Below, piece by piece: positions 47,371 through 58,586 of a stretch of DNA of 64,000 nt (positions are counted from its first letter, which is position 1; every line of letters begins with the position of its first letter). The stretch lies in NCBI GenBank assembly GCA_022376925.1, contig JAIOJX010000003.1:40409874-40473873 (forward strand), given 5' to 3'. A program made the translations under genes and the position numbers. The stretch comes from Tragulus kanchil (Eukaryota > Chordata > Mammalia > Artiodactyla > Tragulidae). The notes under the pieces were generated by a model that had not been told where the DNA came from, ran no database searches, and saw nothing but the letters and a program-made list of their open reading frames with translations.

Positions 47371-47938
47371 AGATAGAGACTACATCAACCTCTATTTTAA
47401 GCAGGGGAACCAGCGGGGATCTTTAACCAAGGGAGTGACCTCATCAAAAAAATGTCTTTTTGAAAGGGAAGTATGTGACAGGACATAAAATGTTCACTTG
47501 GAAGGAAAGAAGGCTGGGGATTAGGAGATTAGGTAGAATTATTGGCAGGTTGGTAGGAGGGCGATGAAGAAGGCTTCATTGAGTCAGTTCCTATGCAGAT
47601 GGAGAGGAAAGAGACACTTTTTGTAAAGACTGCATGGATACCAACTGGATATGAATATGTCTCAGAATGAAGTTTCTGAACCCAGATATGATAGAATATA
47701 CCCAAGGGAGAATAAGAACTACTTTAAAATGTTGTATTATATTAATTTGGAACGGGAGTTTCAAACATATGTCATCTAAACCTGTCCTATCCAAAGTGTG
47801 GTCCACAAGCAATCACATAGTTTCACCTAGAAGTTTGTTGGAAATGCCAGATTTCATGCCCCATTCAGAGAAGAGAGGCAATTTTATTTAAAAATAAGCT
47901 CTAAAGCCTCAGTTTTATCCATGAATCTATAATCTTTC

Positions 47939-50067
47939 AAAAGCATTCTGGTTAGCAATGATCTTATTTTCTAGTACTTTTATTATGCTAAGAAGTTTCT
48001 AGAAGCAGCAGCCACAGGTGCCGACGTAGCCAAGATGTAGAAGGCAGATGCTCCTTCAATTCAGTATTTTATAAAAGACTGCCAAATCTGAGCTGTAACC
48101 AAATGATTAGGTGGCATTTGATATGCTCATTTGGAATGTCAGCAAGGATAATGCTTACATAAGCATTATGTTGTCTTATATTGTCCTTCAGTTACTGGGG
48201 AAAACAGAAGTCCAAAATGCTATTTCATCACCATGACTGACTGATAGGGGGGACAGTACAGAAAGATCTTAAAATATTTTCTGAAATTTCCATCCATTCA
48301 TTCAATACATGTGTGCATTATTGTGTGTGCCTGTGTTATGTTGAGAAGGTCTTAAACGCTGTCCTGAGTTTAGTTTTCTCTCCAGTTGTTACGGATCCAA
48401 AGTGTCTAGACTGTACCTAACAATTAATGAGAACCAGAGCCAAGACAGATAGGTTTGGTAGAGCCTGGAAGGAGAAAAAATGGTAGAATTCAGAAAGGTA
48501 CACGAGCTAAATCCTTCACCCAATTCTTCACCCTGCAATCTCTCCTAAACCAGTGGCCTAGTAATTTGTACCACTTTTCTCCCATTCCATCTACACTGAT
48601 GAGCAATGGCACATTTTGTAAAGAATATATTCTTCTTGTCTTATAACTTGATCCTTTAGATGTGATAGGAAAGTTTAACTATTTCATCTTGGCTCATTAA
48701 TAAAAGTTTGTATGCATTTTAAACACTGGTAAGAGGCCACTGTAATGCTTCTTCTCTGGTCTATGCATCCATATCCTTGTCAATGTCCTGGAGAGGTAGG
48801 GTTGCATTGCAGTCTTCATCATCATGGGTTGTCTGTTAATTTTTGACAACTTGCTATGATCGGGTAATGTTCTAGGCTCTGGGGAACAAAGGTGACCACA
48901 ACCACTGTTCACACAGAACTGACACCTGGGTGAGTAAAACCGATGATGAACAAATGGAAAGTAAACCGTAGTGTCTATTAGTGATAAGTGATCATGAAAA
49001 AGCATTCTGGTTAGCAATGATCTTATTTTCTAGTACTTTTATTATGCTAAGAAGTTTCTAGAAGCAGCAGCCACAGGTGCCGACGTAGCCAAGATGTAGA
49101 AGGCAGATGCTCCTTCAATTCAGTATTTTATAAAAGACTGCCAAATCTGAGCTGTAACCAAATGATTAGGTGGCATTTGATATGCTCATTTGGAATGTCA
49201 GCAAGGATAATGCTTACATAAGCATTATGTTGTCTTATATTGTCCTTCAGTTACTGGGGAAAACAGAAGTCCAAAATGCTATTTCATCACCATGACTGAC
49301 TGATAGGGGGGACAGTACAGAAAGATCTTAAAATATTTTCTGAAATTTCCATCCATTCATTCAATACATGTGTGCATTATTGTGTGTGCCTGTGTTATGT
49401 TGAGAAGGTCTTAAACGCTGTCCTGAGTTTAGTTTTCTCTCCAGTTGTTACGGATCCAAAGTGTCTAGACTGTACCTAACAATTAATGAGAACCAGAGCC
49501 AAGACAGATAGGTTTGGTAGAGCCTGGAAGGAGAAAAAATGGTAGAATTCAGAAAGGTACACGAGCTAAATCCTTCACCCAATTCTTCACCCTGCAATCT
49601 CTCCTAAACCAGTGGCCTAGTAATTTGTACCACTTTTCTCCCATTCCATCTACACTGATGAGCAATGGCACATTTTGTAAAGAATATATTCTTCTTGTCT
49701 TATAACTTGATCCTTTAGATGTGATAGGAAAGTTTAACTATTTCATCTTGGCTCATTAATAAAAGTTTGTATGCATTTTAAACACTGGTAAGAGGCCACT
49801 GTAATGCTTCTTCTCTGGTCTATGCATCCATATCCTTGTCAATGTCCTGGAGAGGGTAGGGTTGCATTGCAGTCTTCATCATCATGGGTTGTCTGTTAAT
49901 TTTTTTGACAACTTGCTATGATCGGGTAATGTTCTAGGCTCTGGGGAACAAAGGTGACCACAACCACTGTTCACACAGAACTGACACCTGGGTGAGTAAA
50001 ACCGATGATGAACAAATGGAAAGTAAACCGTAGTGTCTATTAGTGATAAGTGATCATGAAAAAGCAT
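47939..50067 (+). repeat. Tandem duplication L (about 1.06 kb x2)
   Basis: Copy 1 is 47939 to about 49000 and copy 2 is 48998 to about 50067. They abut at the shared word 'aaaagcat'. Copy 1 lacks a G at about 48798 and two T near 48843 relative to copy 2. Its right end is L2-like sequence. 63-codon frames at 48455-48646 and 49514-49705 are duplicates without family features. Confidence 0.92.
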
Positions 50068-50340
50068 GAATGTGGTGTCTTAGGAAAGAGAGCAATAGGG
50101 ATGCTGTTTTAGAAAGGATGTTGAATCACATTTCTCCAGGGAGTCAATATTTGAACTGAGACCTGAACAATGCAAAGAGGTTAGACTTGGGGGTCATGGG
50201 AGTTGGAGAGGAGTTCCAGGCCAAAGGAGCTGCAAAGGCAAAGTTCTTTGGGCAGAAGTGCATTAGGCATGTTTGAGAAATTCCTAGAAGGTTGACATCC
50301 TGGAGTAAAGGAAGAGGGAAGAAGAATGAGAGGTAATGAT
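49910..50340 (-). mobile_element. L2 LINE fragment (left copy)
   Basis: Antisense L2: 'gttctaggctctggggaac', 'attagtgataagtgatcatga', 'agtcaatatttgaactgaga', 'aggagttccaggccaaagg', 'gcaaaggcaaagttctttggg'. Recurs at about 51050-51480, with its first part also at 48855-48997. Confidence 0.6.
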
Positions 50341-50429
50341 CAGCCAGGTGCCATCACGTAGGTCCTTGATGAACCCTGAAGGTCATAATAGAGTTAAAAC
50401 AAAGAAATCTTTCATTTCCTGAGATAAGC

Positions 50430-50625
50430 ATTACACTAATAACACTTACCAACATTACTCAGGCTAATCGTAAACATGGGCATCCTCATTATCCTTCAAG
50501 AGAAATGAGACTAGAGAGATTAATAGACATGAATAGCTACTAAGTGTTAGAGCTGGGATTTGAACTCAGGTCTCTCTAATACAAGAGGCCATGATACTTT
50601 CCACAATACTGTATAACAGCTGAAT
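50430..50625 (-). mobile_element. MIR SINE (left copy)
   Basis: Antisense MIR core: 'ctactaagtgttagagctgg', 'gatttgaactcaggtctctc' and flanking blocks. Duplicate at about 51571-51766. Confidence 0.65.
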
Positions 50626-51049
50626 CTCTGGAATCAAAATTTACATACAGTTAATCAGTGGCAATAGTGTGAAATTCAACTGACATAGACCTGGCTGTGG
50701 ATCCTTCTAAGTTTAACCAAAATGTAGAACTGTGTTCTCTAGTCTTTACCACAATTAACTTTTATTTTTGGTCACTTTTTTAATGCTGTTAACACAGTAG
50801 GATTCCCATTGAATGATTAAAGTCCACAATGATTTTGTACATAGATTTAAGTTATTATGTAATCAAATCTTTGTAACATGTAGTTAACCTCTTATCAGAA
50901 TACAATTGGAGAAATACATGGCAACCCACTCCAGTATTCTTGCCTGGAAAATCCCATGGTCAGAGAAGCCTGGTGGGCTGCAGTCCATGGGATCCCAAGG
51001 AGTCATCTTTTGCAGTCTTCATCATCTTTTGGGTTGTCTGTTAATTTTT

Positions 51050-51480
51050 GACAACTTGCTATGATCGGGTAATGTTCTAGGCTCTGGGGAACAAAGGTGA
51101 CCACAACCACTGTTCACACAGAACTGACACCTGGGTGAGTAAAACCGATGATGAACAAATGGAAAGTAAACCGTAGTGTCTATTAGTGATAAGTGATCAT
51201 GAAAAAGCATGAATGTGGTGTCTTAGGAAAGAGAGCAATAGGGATGCTGTTTTAGAAAGGATGTTGAATCACATTTCTCCAGGGAGTCAATATTTGAACT
51301 GAGACCTGAACAATGCAAAGAGGTTAGACTTGGGGGTCATGGGAGTTGGAGAGGAGTTCCAGGCCAAAGGAGCTGCAAAGGCAAAGTTCTTTGGGCAGAA
51401 GTGCATTAGGCATGTTTGAGAAATTCCTAGAAGGTTGACATCCTGGAGTAAAGGAAGAGGGAAGAAGAATGAGAGGTAAT
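51050..51480 (-). mobile_element. L2 LINE fragment (right copy)
   Basis: Duplicate of 49910-50340 through duplication M. Confidence 0.6.
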
Positions 51481-51570
51481 GATCAGCCAGGTGCCATCAC
51501 GTAGGTCCTTGATGAACCCTGAAGGTCATAATAGAGTTAAAACAAAGAAATCTTTCATTTCCTGAGATAA

Positions 51571-51766
51571 GCATTACACTAATAACACTTACCAACATTA
51601 CTCAGGCTAATCGTAAACATGGGCATCCTCATTATCCTTCAAGAGAAATGAGACTAGAGAGATTAATAGACATGAATAGCTACTAAGTGTTAGAGCTGGG
51701 ATTTGAACTCAGGTCTCTCTAATACAAGAGGCCATGATACTTTCCACAATACTGTATAACAGCTGA
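51571..51766 (-). mobile_element. MIR SINE (right copy)
   Basis: Duplicate of 50430-50625 through duplication M. Confidence 0.65.
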
Positions 51767-52047
51767 ATCTCTGGAATCAAAATTTACATACAGTTAATCA
51801 GTGGCAATAGTGTGAAATTCAACTGACATAGACCTGGCTGTGGATCCTTCTAAGTTTAACCAAAATGTAGAACTGTGTTCTCTAGTCTTTACCACAATTA
51901 ACTTTTATTTTTGGTCACTTTTTTAATGCTGTTAACACAGTAGGATTCCCATTGAATGATTAAAGTCCACAATGATTTTGTACATAGATTTAAGTTATTA
52001 TGTAATCAAATCTTTGTAACATGTAGTTAACCTCTTATCAGAATACA

Positions 52048-52165
52048 ATTGGAGAAATACATGGCAACCCACTCCAGTATTCTTGCCTGGAAAATCCCAT
52101 GGTCAGAGAAGCCTGGTGGGCTGCAGTCCATGGGATCCCAAGGAGTCAGACATGACTTAGAAGTC
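52048..52165 (+). mobile_element. Bov-A body fragment
   Basis: 'catggcaacccactccagta', 'ggtcagagaagcctggtggg', 'gtcagacatgacttag'. The tRNA-like head is absent. A copy cut at its 3' end lies at 50908-51004. Confidence 0.8.
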
Positions 52166-52958
52166 AATAAGTCATCATACACAGCTATGAAGACATTCTT
52201 ATTTCAAAAATATTTGATATTGGGTACTGAATTTAAGCAACGGATGTTCAAAATATTTGGTAGTTCCTACTTCTTCCTAATTTGCATCATCATTATTAAT
52301 TTGTGCACCTGTTTTTCTAAATTTAATCTCACAATACATATATCCACTCATGATACATATATTCATATGTACCCACCCCTCCCTGTTTCATTCTCCCAAC
52401 AAGAACTCTTATTCTTGGAACTCAGTCCCTTATTACCCACTAAAATCTACCTGTTCCTTTCATGCCCTGCCCTTCTTGCTGGTTTTTAATACACTGCCCT
52501 GCCAGCATGATGGGTTAACCTTCCTGTGTACTACATTGTGATTCTGGCAACATTCAACAACTGGCCACAGACAGCTTGACTTACTCGTCTAAGTCTCTGA
52601 GCACATGATGGTGCCCACTCAAGGATTATGAGACTTTTCCAGCAACAAAGTTTATTTCTGGCTTTCAAACACACTTGTATCTTGTGCTGAGGGAACAGTT
52701 TTTTGAATCTTTCAGTTAGTTGGATAATCCCTAATTCATACCCAGCTGATTCATCTGGTAGTGTGTTTTTCAAACCTATTTGCGAGAGTTTCCTCAGATA
52801 AGTCCTAGAATCTGAGTGACCCAGACACACATTTTCATAACACAGGAACCTACATGATTTTAAAAAATAGAATCCACTTAAGACAAAAATAAACCAGGTA
52901 GGTCTCCTTTCCTCCAGTATCTTCTCTCCTACAAACTTCTAAGTTTTAGAGCTAGTTG
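52166..52958. other. Unassigned sequence
   Basis: No recognised repeat or gene. A 99-codon minus frame (52830-52531) has no family feature. Confidence 0.45.
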
Positions 52959-53156
52959 GGGCTTCCTTGGTGGCTCAGATGATAGAGAATATGCCTGCAA
53001 TGCAGGACAACTGTGTTAGATCCCTGGATTGGGAAGATCTCCAGGAGAAGAGAATGGCCACCCACTCCACTATTCTTACCTGAACGTGAACAGAGGATCC
53101 TGGCGGGCTACTGTCCATTGGGTCACAAAGAGTCAGACATGACTGAGGAACTAACA
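52959..53156 (+). mobile_element. Bov-tA SINE
   Basis: Head 'ggggcttccttggtggctc', body 'actccactattcttacctg', 'cagaggatcctggcgggc', tail 'catgactgaggaactaac'. Its 3' part recurs at 54121-54250. Confidence 0.88.
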
Positions 53157-55169
53157 CTATCTCTTATTTTTAATTAGCTCTGTTTCATGGGGTGATAAGC
53201 TTTTGTAAGACAACAATTTTGTTTTCCATTAGGTTAATGGTGAAACAACATTAAGCTTAGCATGACCTTCTATGAACACTTAAAATCTCTGTTCATGTAG
53301 TGGTTTTTTTTTTTTTTTTTAAGCAAAAAGCAGACTTTTCTTATCTAACCTTTATTCTGCAAATGGACATAATATCAGAGACCATGTAAATCAGGAATAA
53401 ATTATAAAAGATTGTTTATTTTGAGGATGACAGTGTTTAGAATACTCTGTATTCTCCAATAGTTTATTGAAGTACAGAAGCTGAAAAAATTCTGGGCTTG
53501 TAAAGAAACTGCAGTGTCTAAAACTCTCCAGAAGCACTCAGAATGACAGGGCTCTTAACCAATAAAATGTGAGATACAAGGAACACATTGTCACAACTCA
53601 GCAAATAATAAGGAGCAGGTAGAAGTATGACATCATTGCAAAACCCTCTCATTGGCGGTTCTGGTGTGTGCCGTTACTGTTCTATTTGTGGAAGCAGCAG
53701 CCTTATTCAAATTAACCTTTTCACGCAGAGGGGAGGCGGGAGAGGGTGAGTAATCCGCCACAGTCTTTTCCCTGAAGGTGATGTGCTCTCAAATTCACTT
53801 TTCATTGCCTGTGAGCAGCCAAAATAAAAATAAATTCGGCTGTGGCCGTGTTTCATAGGAATAAGAGCTGCTTGAATTAGATCAGGTCAGTGCAAAGGAA
53901 TGCAAGAGAAGCTGTTGCCGAGTTCAAACAAATTTCCAAATTTTTCCCTTCGTTTTTATTCCTTCCCTCCCTTATGATGTCTCTGTGTCTCATTCCTGGA
54001 CTCAACTGCTGCACAGACGAAACTTGGTATCCCTCCAATCGGCCATTGGGGGGAGGGATTTCTTTGAATGCTTTAATTTGATAGGTCTCCAGCCAAATGG
54101 ATTCATGGCTATCCCTGAGAGATTGGGAAGATCTCCAGGAGAAGAGAATGGCCACCCACTCCACTATTCTTACCTGAACGTGAACAGAGGATCCTGGCGG
54201 GCTACTGTCCATTGGGTCACAAAGAGTCAGACATGACTGAGGAACTAACACTATCTCTTATTTTTAATTAGCTCTGTTTCATGGGGTGATAAGCTTTTGT
54301 AAGACAACAATTTTGTTTTCCATTAGGTTAATGGTGAAACAACATTAAGTTTAAACATGACCTTCTATGAACACTTAAAATCTCTGTTCATGTAGGGGTT
54401 TTTTTTTTCTGTTTTTAAGCAAAAAGCAGACTTTTCTTATCTAACCTTTATTCTGCAAATGGACATAATATCAGAGACCATGTAAATCAGGAATAAATTA
54501 TAAAAGATTGTTTATTTTGAGGATGACAGTGTTTAGAATACTCTGTATTCTCCAATAGTTTATTGAAGTACAGAAGCTGAAAAAATTCTGGGCTTGTAAA
54601 GAAACTGCAGTGTCTAAAACTCTCCAGAAGCACTCAGAATGACAGGGCTCTTAACCAATAAAATGTGAGATACAAGGAACACATTGTCACAACTCAGCAA
54701 ATAATAAGGAGCAGGTAGAAGTATGACATCATTGCAAAACCCTCTCATTGGCGGTTCTGGTGTGTGCCGTTACTGTTCTATTTGTGGAAGCAGCAGCCTT
54801 ATTCAAATTAACCTTTTCACGCAGAGGGGAGGCGGGAGAGGGTGAGTAATCCGCCACAGTCTTTTCCCTGAAGGTGATGTGCTCTCAAATTCACTTTTCA
54901 TTGCCTGTGAGCAGCCAAAATAAAAATAAATTCGGCTGTGGCCGTGTTTCATAGGAATAAGAGCTGCTTGAATTAGATCAGGTCAGTGCAAAGGAATGCA
55001 AGAGAAGCTGTTGCCGAGTTCAAACAAATTTCCAAATTTTTCCCTTCGTTTTTATTCCTTCCCCTCCCTTATGATGTCTCTGTGTCTCATTCCTGGACTC
55101 AACTGCTGCACAGACGAAACTTGGTATCCCTCCAATCGGCCATTGGGGGGAGGGATTTCTTTGAATGCT
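53027..55169 (+). repeat. Tandem duplication N (about 1.05 kb x2)
   Basis: Copy 1 is 53027-54072, copy 2 is 54121-55169. Copy 1 has a pure T run at 53307-53322 where copy 2 has an interrupted one, lacks one C near 53968, and differs at 53255-53262. The left end lies inside a Bov-tA, so a headless SINE appears at 54121. Confidence 0.92.
53560..54060. promoter_or_regulatory. Repeat-free segment, possible conserved non-coding element
   Basis: No repeat recognised. It has a CRE-like octamer 'tgacatca' (53628-53635), an inverted CCAAT ('attgg') at 53652, a TEAD-like 'ggaatg' near 53898, and an open, mixed base composition. Conservation is an inference from appearance only. A duplicate occupies about 54656-55157. 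Confidence 0.2.
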
Positions 55170-55794
55170 AATATCTCCAGCCAGTGCTGTCTAGCAGACA
55201 GGTCAGATTAGCGAATGTTTCTGTGCCTCGGTCGAAGTACTCAGCAGTATGAAGTTGATGAGATCCTTTAATCACAGTCACTGTCGTCTGTGACGAGCTG
55301 TCATTTCCCAGCCTATTACTGTTCTGTAACACAGGGCCTCCAGCGACATCCGTGACGCGCAGGAGGGCCCACTCTGTTTTGAACTCATCGTTCTTTGCTT
55401 GAACTTAGGAATCTATGAAGTAGGACAGTCCCCGTGCCTGGTCCCTGTCTAGATCTCCTTACAGAGCTTTGCACAACTTTGCTCAAATAATATGTGTTGG
55501 ATCTTTGGCTTTATCTCTTTTACATCCTCAGACTTGAGTTTTGCATTCCCTTGTCGTCTACGAAGACCATGTCAGATACAGACTGTGTAAAATTTTGAAT
55601 CCTGCTTTAGAGTATGTTTGCTTTGACCATTTCTTTTTTCTGAATGTTCTATTTTCTTCCCTTGCCACCTCTTCCTTCCTACCTCAAAATGCCTCTACTT
55701 GTCAAAGGCAAATTTAAAAAATACAAGTGATTAAAGGTCACCAGAAAGCTGACCACCTATGATCTCTGCCACAGTCTGGGATGTCTTCGACAGT
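55170..55794. other. Unassigned sequence
   Basis: No repeat or exon recognised. Confidence 0.45.
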
Positions 55795-56217
55795 TTGGGC
55801 TCCTATACCAAACTTTCACTGACTGAGCAGTTTATAAACAGCAGAAGTGTATTTCTTAGTTTTGGAAGCTGGAAACTTGAGACCAGTGTGAGGTAAGGGA
55901 CCTCTCCAAGTATAGAGGTCTCTGTGTCCTGCTTGGGTTTTCCCATGGTCGAAGGGGCCAGGGACTTCTGTGGATCTCTTTCATAAGGGCACTGGTCCCA
56001 TTCAGGGCCCCACCCTCGTGGCTTAACATGGTGGAAAGAGCCAGGGACCTCTCTGAGTCTCTTTCATAAGGGCACGAGTCCCATTCAGGGCCCCACCCAT
56101 GTGGCTTAAGCCTGTCTCAGTGGCCACCTAAGAATACCATCGTCTTTGGGGGTTAGAATTTCAGCCTATGAATTTGGAGGGTAGGGGAGACACAAATATT
56201 CAGACCAAACATTAGGC
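55795..56217 (-). mobile_element. MLT1-like (ERVL-MaLR) LTR with an internal 83-bp tandem repeat
   Basis: Antisense LTR-like order: 'cagtttataaacagcagaag', 'ttggaagctggaaacttgag', 'catggtcgaaggggcc', 'cataagggcactggtcccat', 'agggccccaccctcgtggc', 'agaatttcagcctatgaatt' and 'tggaggg'. The segment 55944-56026 is followed directly by a diverged copy at 56027-56109. No coding sequence. Confidence 0.6.
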
Positions 56218-56259
56218 CAAAATGGCTGTATTTCAGGACAGAAACAAGTTGTTACATGC

Positions 56260-58485
56260 AACGAACTGACTCTTTTTACTTCAAACATGTTTCGTGTCCT
56301 TACAGAGGTGTTGACCTCTGAGATCCTAGTACGTCCCTTACTATTCCCTTAAGAATATCAGTAATCTTGTCATCAAATATTAAGGACAACGGCACCAGTG
56401 TGACACTACATGTTACCATGCCATTTAGGCTCTCTGCATTTGTGTGGCCTCTGCAACTTCCAATTCTTTTAAATTATCTGGGTCTTGTAGCTGAACAAAA
56501 CTATATAGATTCAGAAAATAGAAGCTTGTGTGAGGAAGGCTAGAACACTATGATTTCGTCACCACTGAATAAATAATGCAAGAGAAGGTGAGCTAGGGGA
56601 AGGCTGAGAAACTGGTTGGCGGGCGGGGTGCAGTTATGGGATGGGGCCATGGGCAGAACCCAGAGAGGAAGGATGGAGCGTAAATGAAGTCACTGCCACT
56701 GTCCCCCCGAACTGGCCCTGTGCAAACCCCGGCAGCTTTGTGCTAAGGACCACTGAGAATGATGAGATCTTTCACAGGGAGCGGCACAGACCCCAGGACC
56801 CAGGTGTCTTGAGCAGTTTTCAGCAGAGCTCTCTGCATGTCGTTGACATCCAGCAGTCCTGTGAGCCCGGCTTTTCCTTCCTTTTGACATTTTGCACCTT
56901 TCCCTGCCTAATCCCAGCCCTTCCTCTGAAAGAAGGCTGTTCTAGGGCCAACCTTGGCAGGCCGCTTGGAGAGAGGAGCTCAGGGGTCACCGGCTTGACC
57001 TGGTGCACCATGCGTCCTCAGCTCATGCTGCCTGAATGCGGCATTGTTCCCATGCTGAATGAAGTTTTAGAAAATGACTTTCAGATGTTACATTCTCATT
57101 CTGGGAGCTGTTTTAACCCTTTGCTGTTTATAAGCTTGTAAAAGGCATCATCTTTGTTTGGCTCTGGACAAAAATGAAAACTCACAAAATCGCATCCTGG
57201 ATGAGAGGAACAGATAGCTGCTGGCCAAGCTTTGGCCTAAGACCACTACCAAGTCACTGGACAAGGGTCCTTCCACTGGACTTACCTCCTGACGTGTCTT
57301 TTCTTTTCTGTCACTGTCAAATCCACTGGGTTATTCTTTGGACCCTCTTTATAAAAAATTGCAGAACGAACTGACTCTTTTTACTTCAAACATGTTTCGT
57401 GTCCTTACAGAGGTGTTGACCTCTGAGATCCTAGTACGTCCCTTACTATTCCCTTAAGAATATCAGTAATCTTGTCATCAAATATTAAGGACAACGGCAC
57501 CAGTGTGACACTACATGTTACCATGCCATTTAGGCTCTCTGCATTTGTGTGGCCTCTGCAACTTCCAATTCTTTTAAATTATCTGGGTCTTGTAGCTGAA
57601 CAAAACTATATAGATTCAGAAAATAGAAGCTTGTGTGAGGAAGGCTAGAACACTATGATTTCGTCACCACTGAATAAATAATGCAAGAGAAGGTGAGCTA
57701 GGGGAAGGCTGAGAAACTGGTTGGCGGGCGGGGTGCAGTTATGGGATGGGGCCATGGGCAGAACCCAGAGAGGAAGGATGGAGCGTAAATGAAGTCACTG
57801 CCACTGTCCCCCCGAACTGGCCCTGTGCAAACCCCGGCAGCTTTGTGCTAAGGACCACTGAGAATGATGAGATCTTTCACAGGGAGCGGCACAGACCCCA
57901 GGACCCAGGTGTCTTGAGCAGTTTTCAGCAGAGCTCTCTGCATGTCGTTGACATCCAGCAGTCCTGTGAGCCCGGCTTTTCCTTCCTTTTGACATTTTGC
58001 ACCTTTCCCTGCCTAATCCCAGCCCTTCCTCTGAAAGAAGGCTGTTCTAGGGCCAACCTTGGCAGGCCGCTTGGAGAGAGGAGCTCAGGGGTCACCGGCT
58101 TGACCTGGTGCACCATGCGTCCTCAGCTCATGCTGCCTGAATGCGGCATTGTTCCCATGCTGAATGAAGTTTTAGAAAATGACTTTCAGATGTTACATTC
58201 TCATTCTGGGAGCTGTTTTAACCCTTTGCTGTTTATAAGCTTGTAAAAGGCATCATCTTTGTTTGGCTCTGGACAAAAATGAAAACTCACAAAATCGCAT
58301 CCTGGATGAGAGGAACAGATAGCTGCTGGCCAAGCTTTGGCCTAAGACCACTACCAAGTCACTGGACAAGGGTCCTTCCACTGGACTTACCTCCTGACTG
58401 TGTCTATGTGCTTCTTTTGCTGTCACTGTCAAATCCACTGGGTTATTCTAGGCAGCGCCCACAAATGACTGTGACCCTCTTTATC
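56260..58485 (+). repeat. Tandem duplication O (about 1.1 kb x2)
   Basis: Copy 1 is 56260-57293, followed by a compressed version of the true flank to 57352. Copy 2 is 57365-58485. The identical 166-codon frames at 56641-57141 and 57746-58246 come from this. They have no recognisable domain and no splice or conservation support, so I do not call a gene. Confidence 0.92.
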
Positions 58486-58572
58486 TGAACTCTGATCAGA
58501 AAGCTGCCTCCTTCTCCTCTGTTGCCCCCCCCCCACCTTCAAACCAGAAAAGTAGCTGCTGAAAGCAGAACA

Positions 58573-58586
58573 GTTGCTATGGCAAC
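58573..58586. promoter_or_regulatory. RFX-type X-box palindrome (left copy)
   Basis: 'gttgctatggcaac' is two RFX half-sites in inverted order (GTTGC and GCAAC) with the usual spacing, one base from the symmetric form. RFX factors bind such sites in ciliary and MHC class II promoters. A POU-like 'tatgcaaa' lies at 58696. No nearby gene start is visible. Recurs at 59677-59690. Confidence 0.5.

Larger units (their letters stand above)
45626..47755 (+). repeat. Tandem duplication K (about 1.04 kb x2)
   Basis: Copy 1 is 45626-46669, copy 2 is 46711-47755. Copy 1 lacks one C near 46117 ('ccacgactcc' against 'ccacgcactcc'). The spacer 46670-46710 repeats part of the copy's own end ('ctactttaaaatgttg'). 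Contains a Bov-tA and a MIR. Confidence 0.92.
49868..52148 (+). repeat. Tandem duplication M (about 1.14 kb x2), overlapping L
   Basis: Copy 1 is 49868-51004 and copy 2 is 51011-52148. Because copy 1 starts inside the second copy of L, the segment 48812-49000 occurs three times in all (again at 49868-50060 and 51011-51203). Confidence 0.92.

Noticed and set aside
56641..57141. 166-codon open frame, repeated at 57746-58246
   Set aside because: No domain, signal or compositional feature of a protein. The second copy is only the tandem duplication, so the repeat is not evidence of selection.
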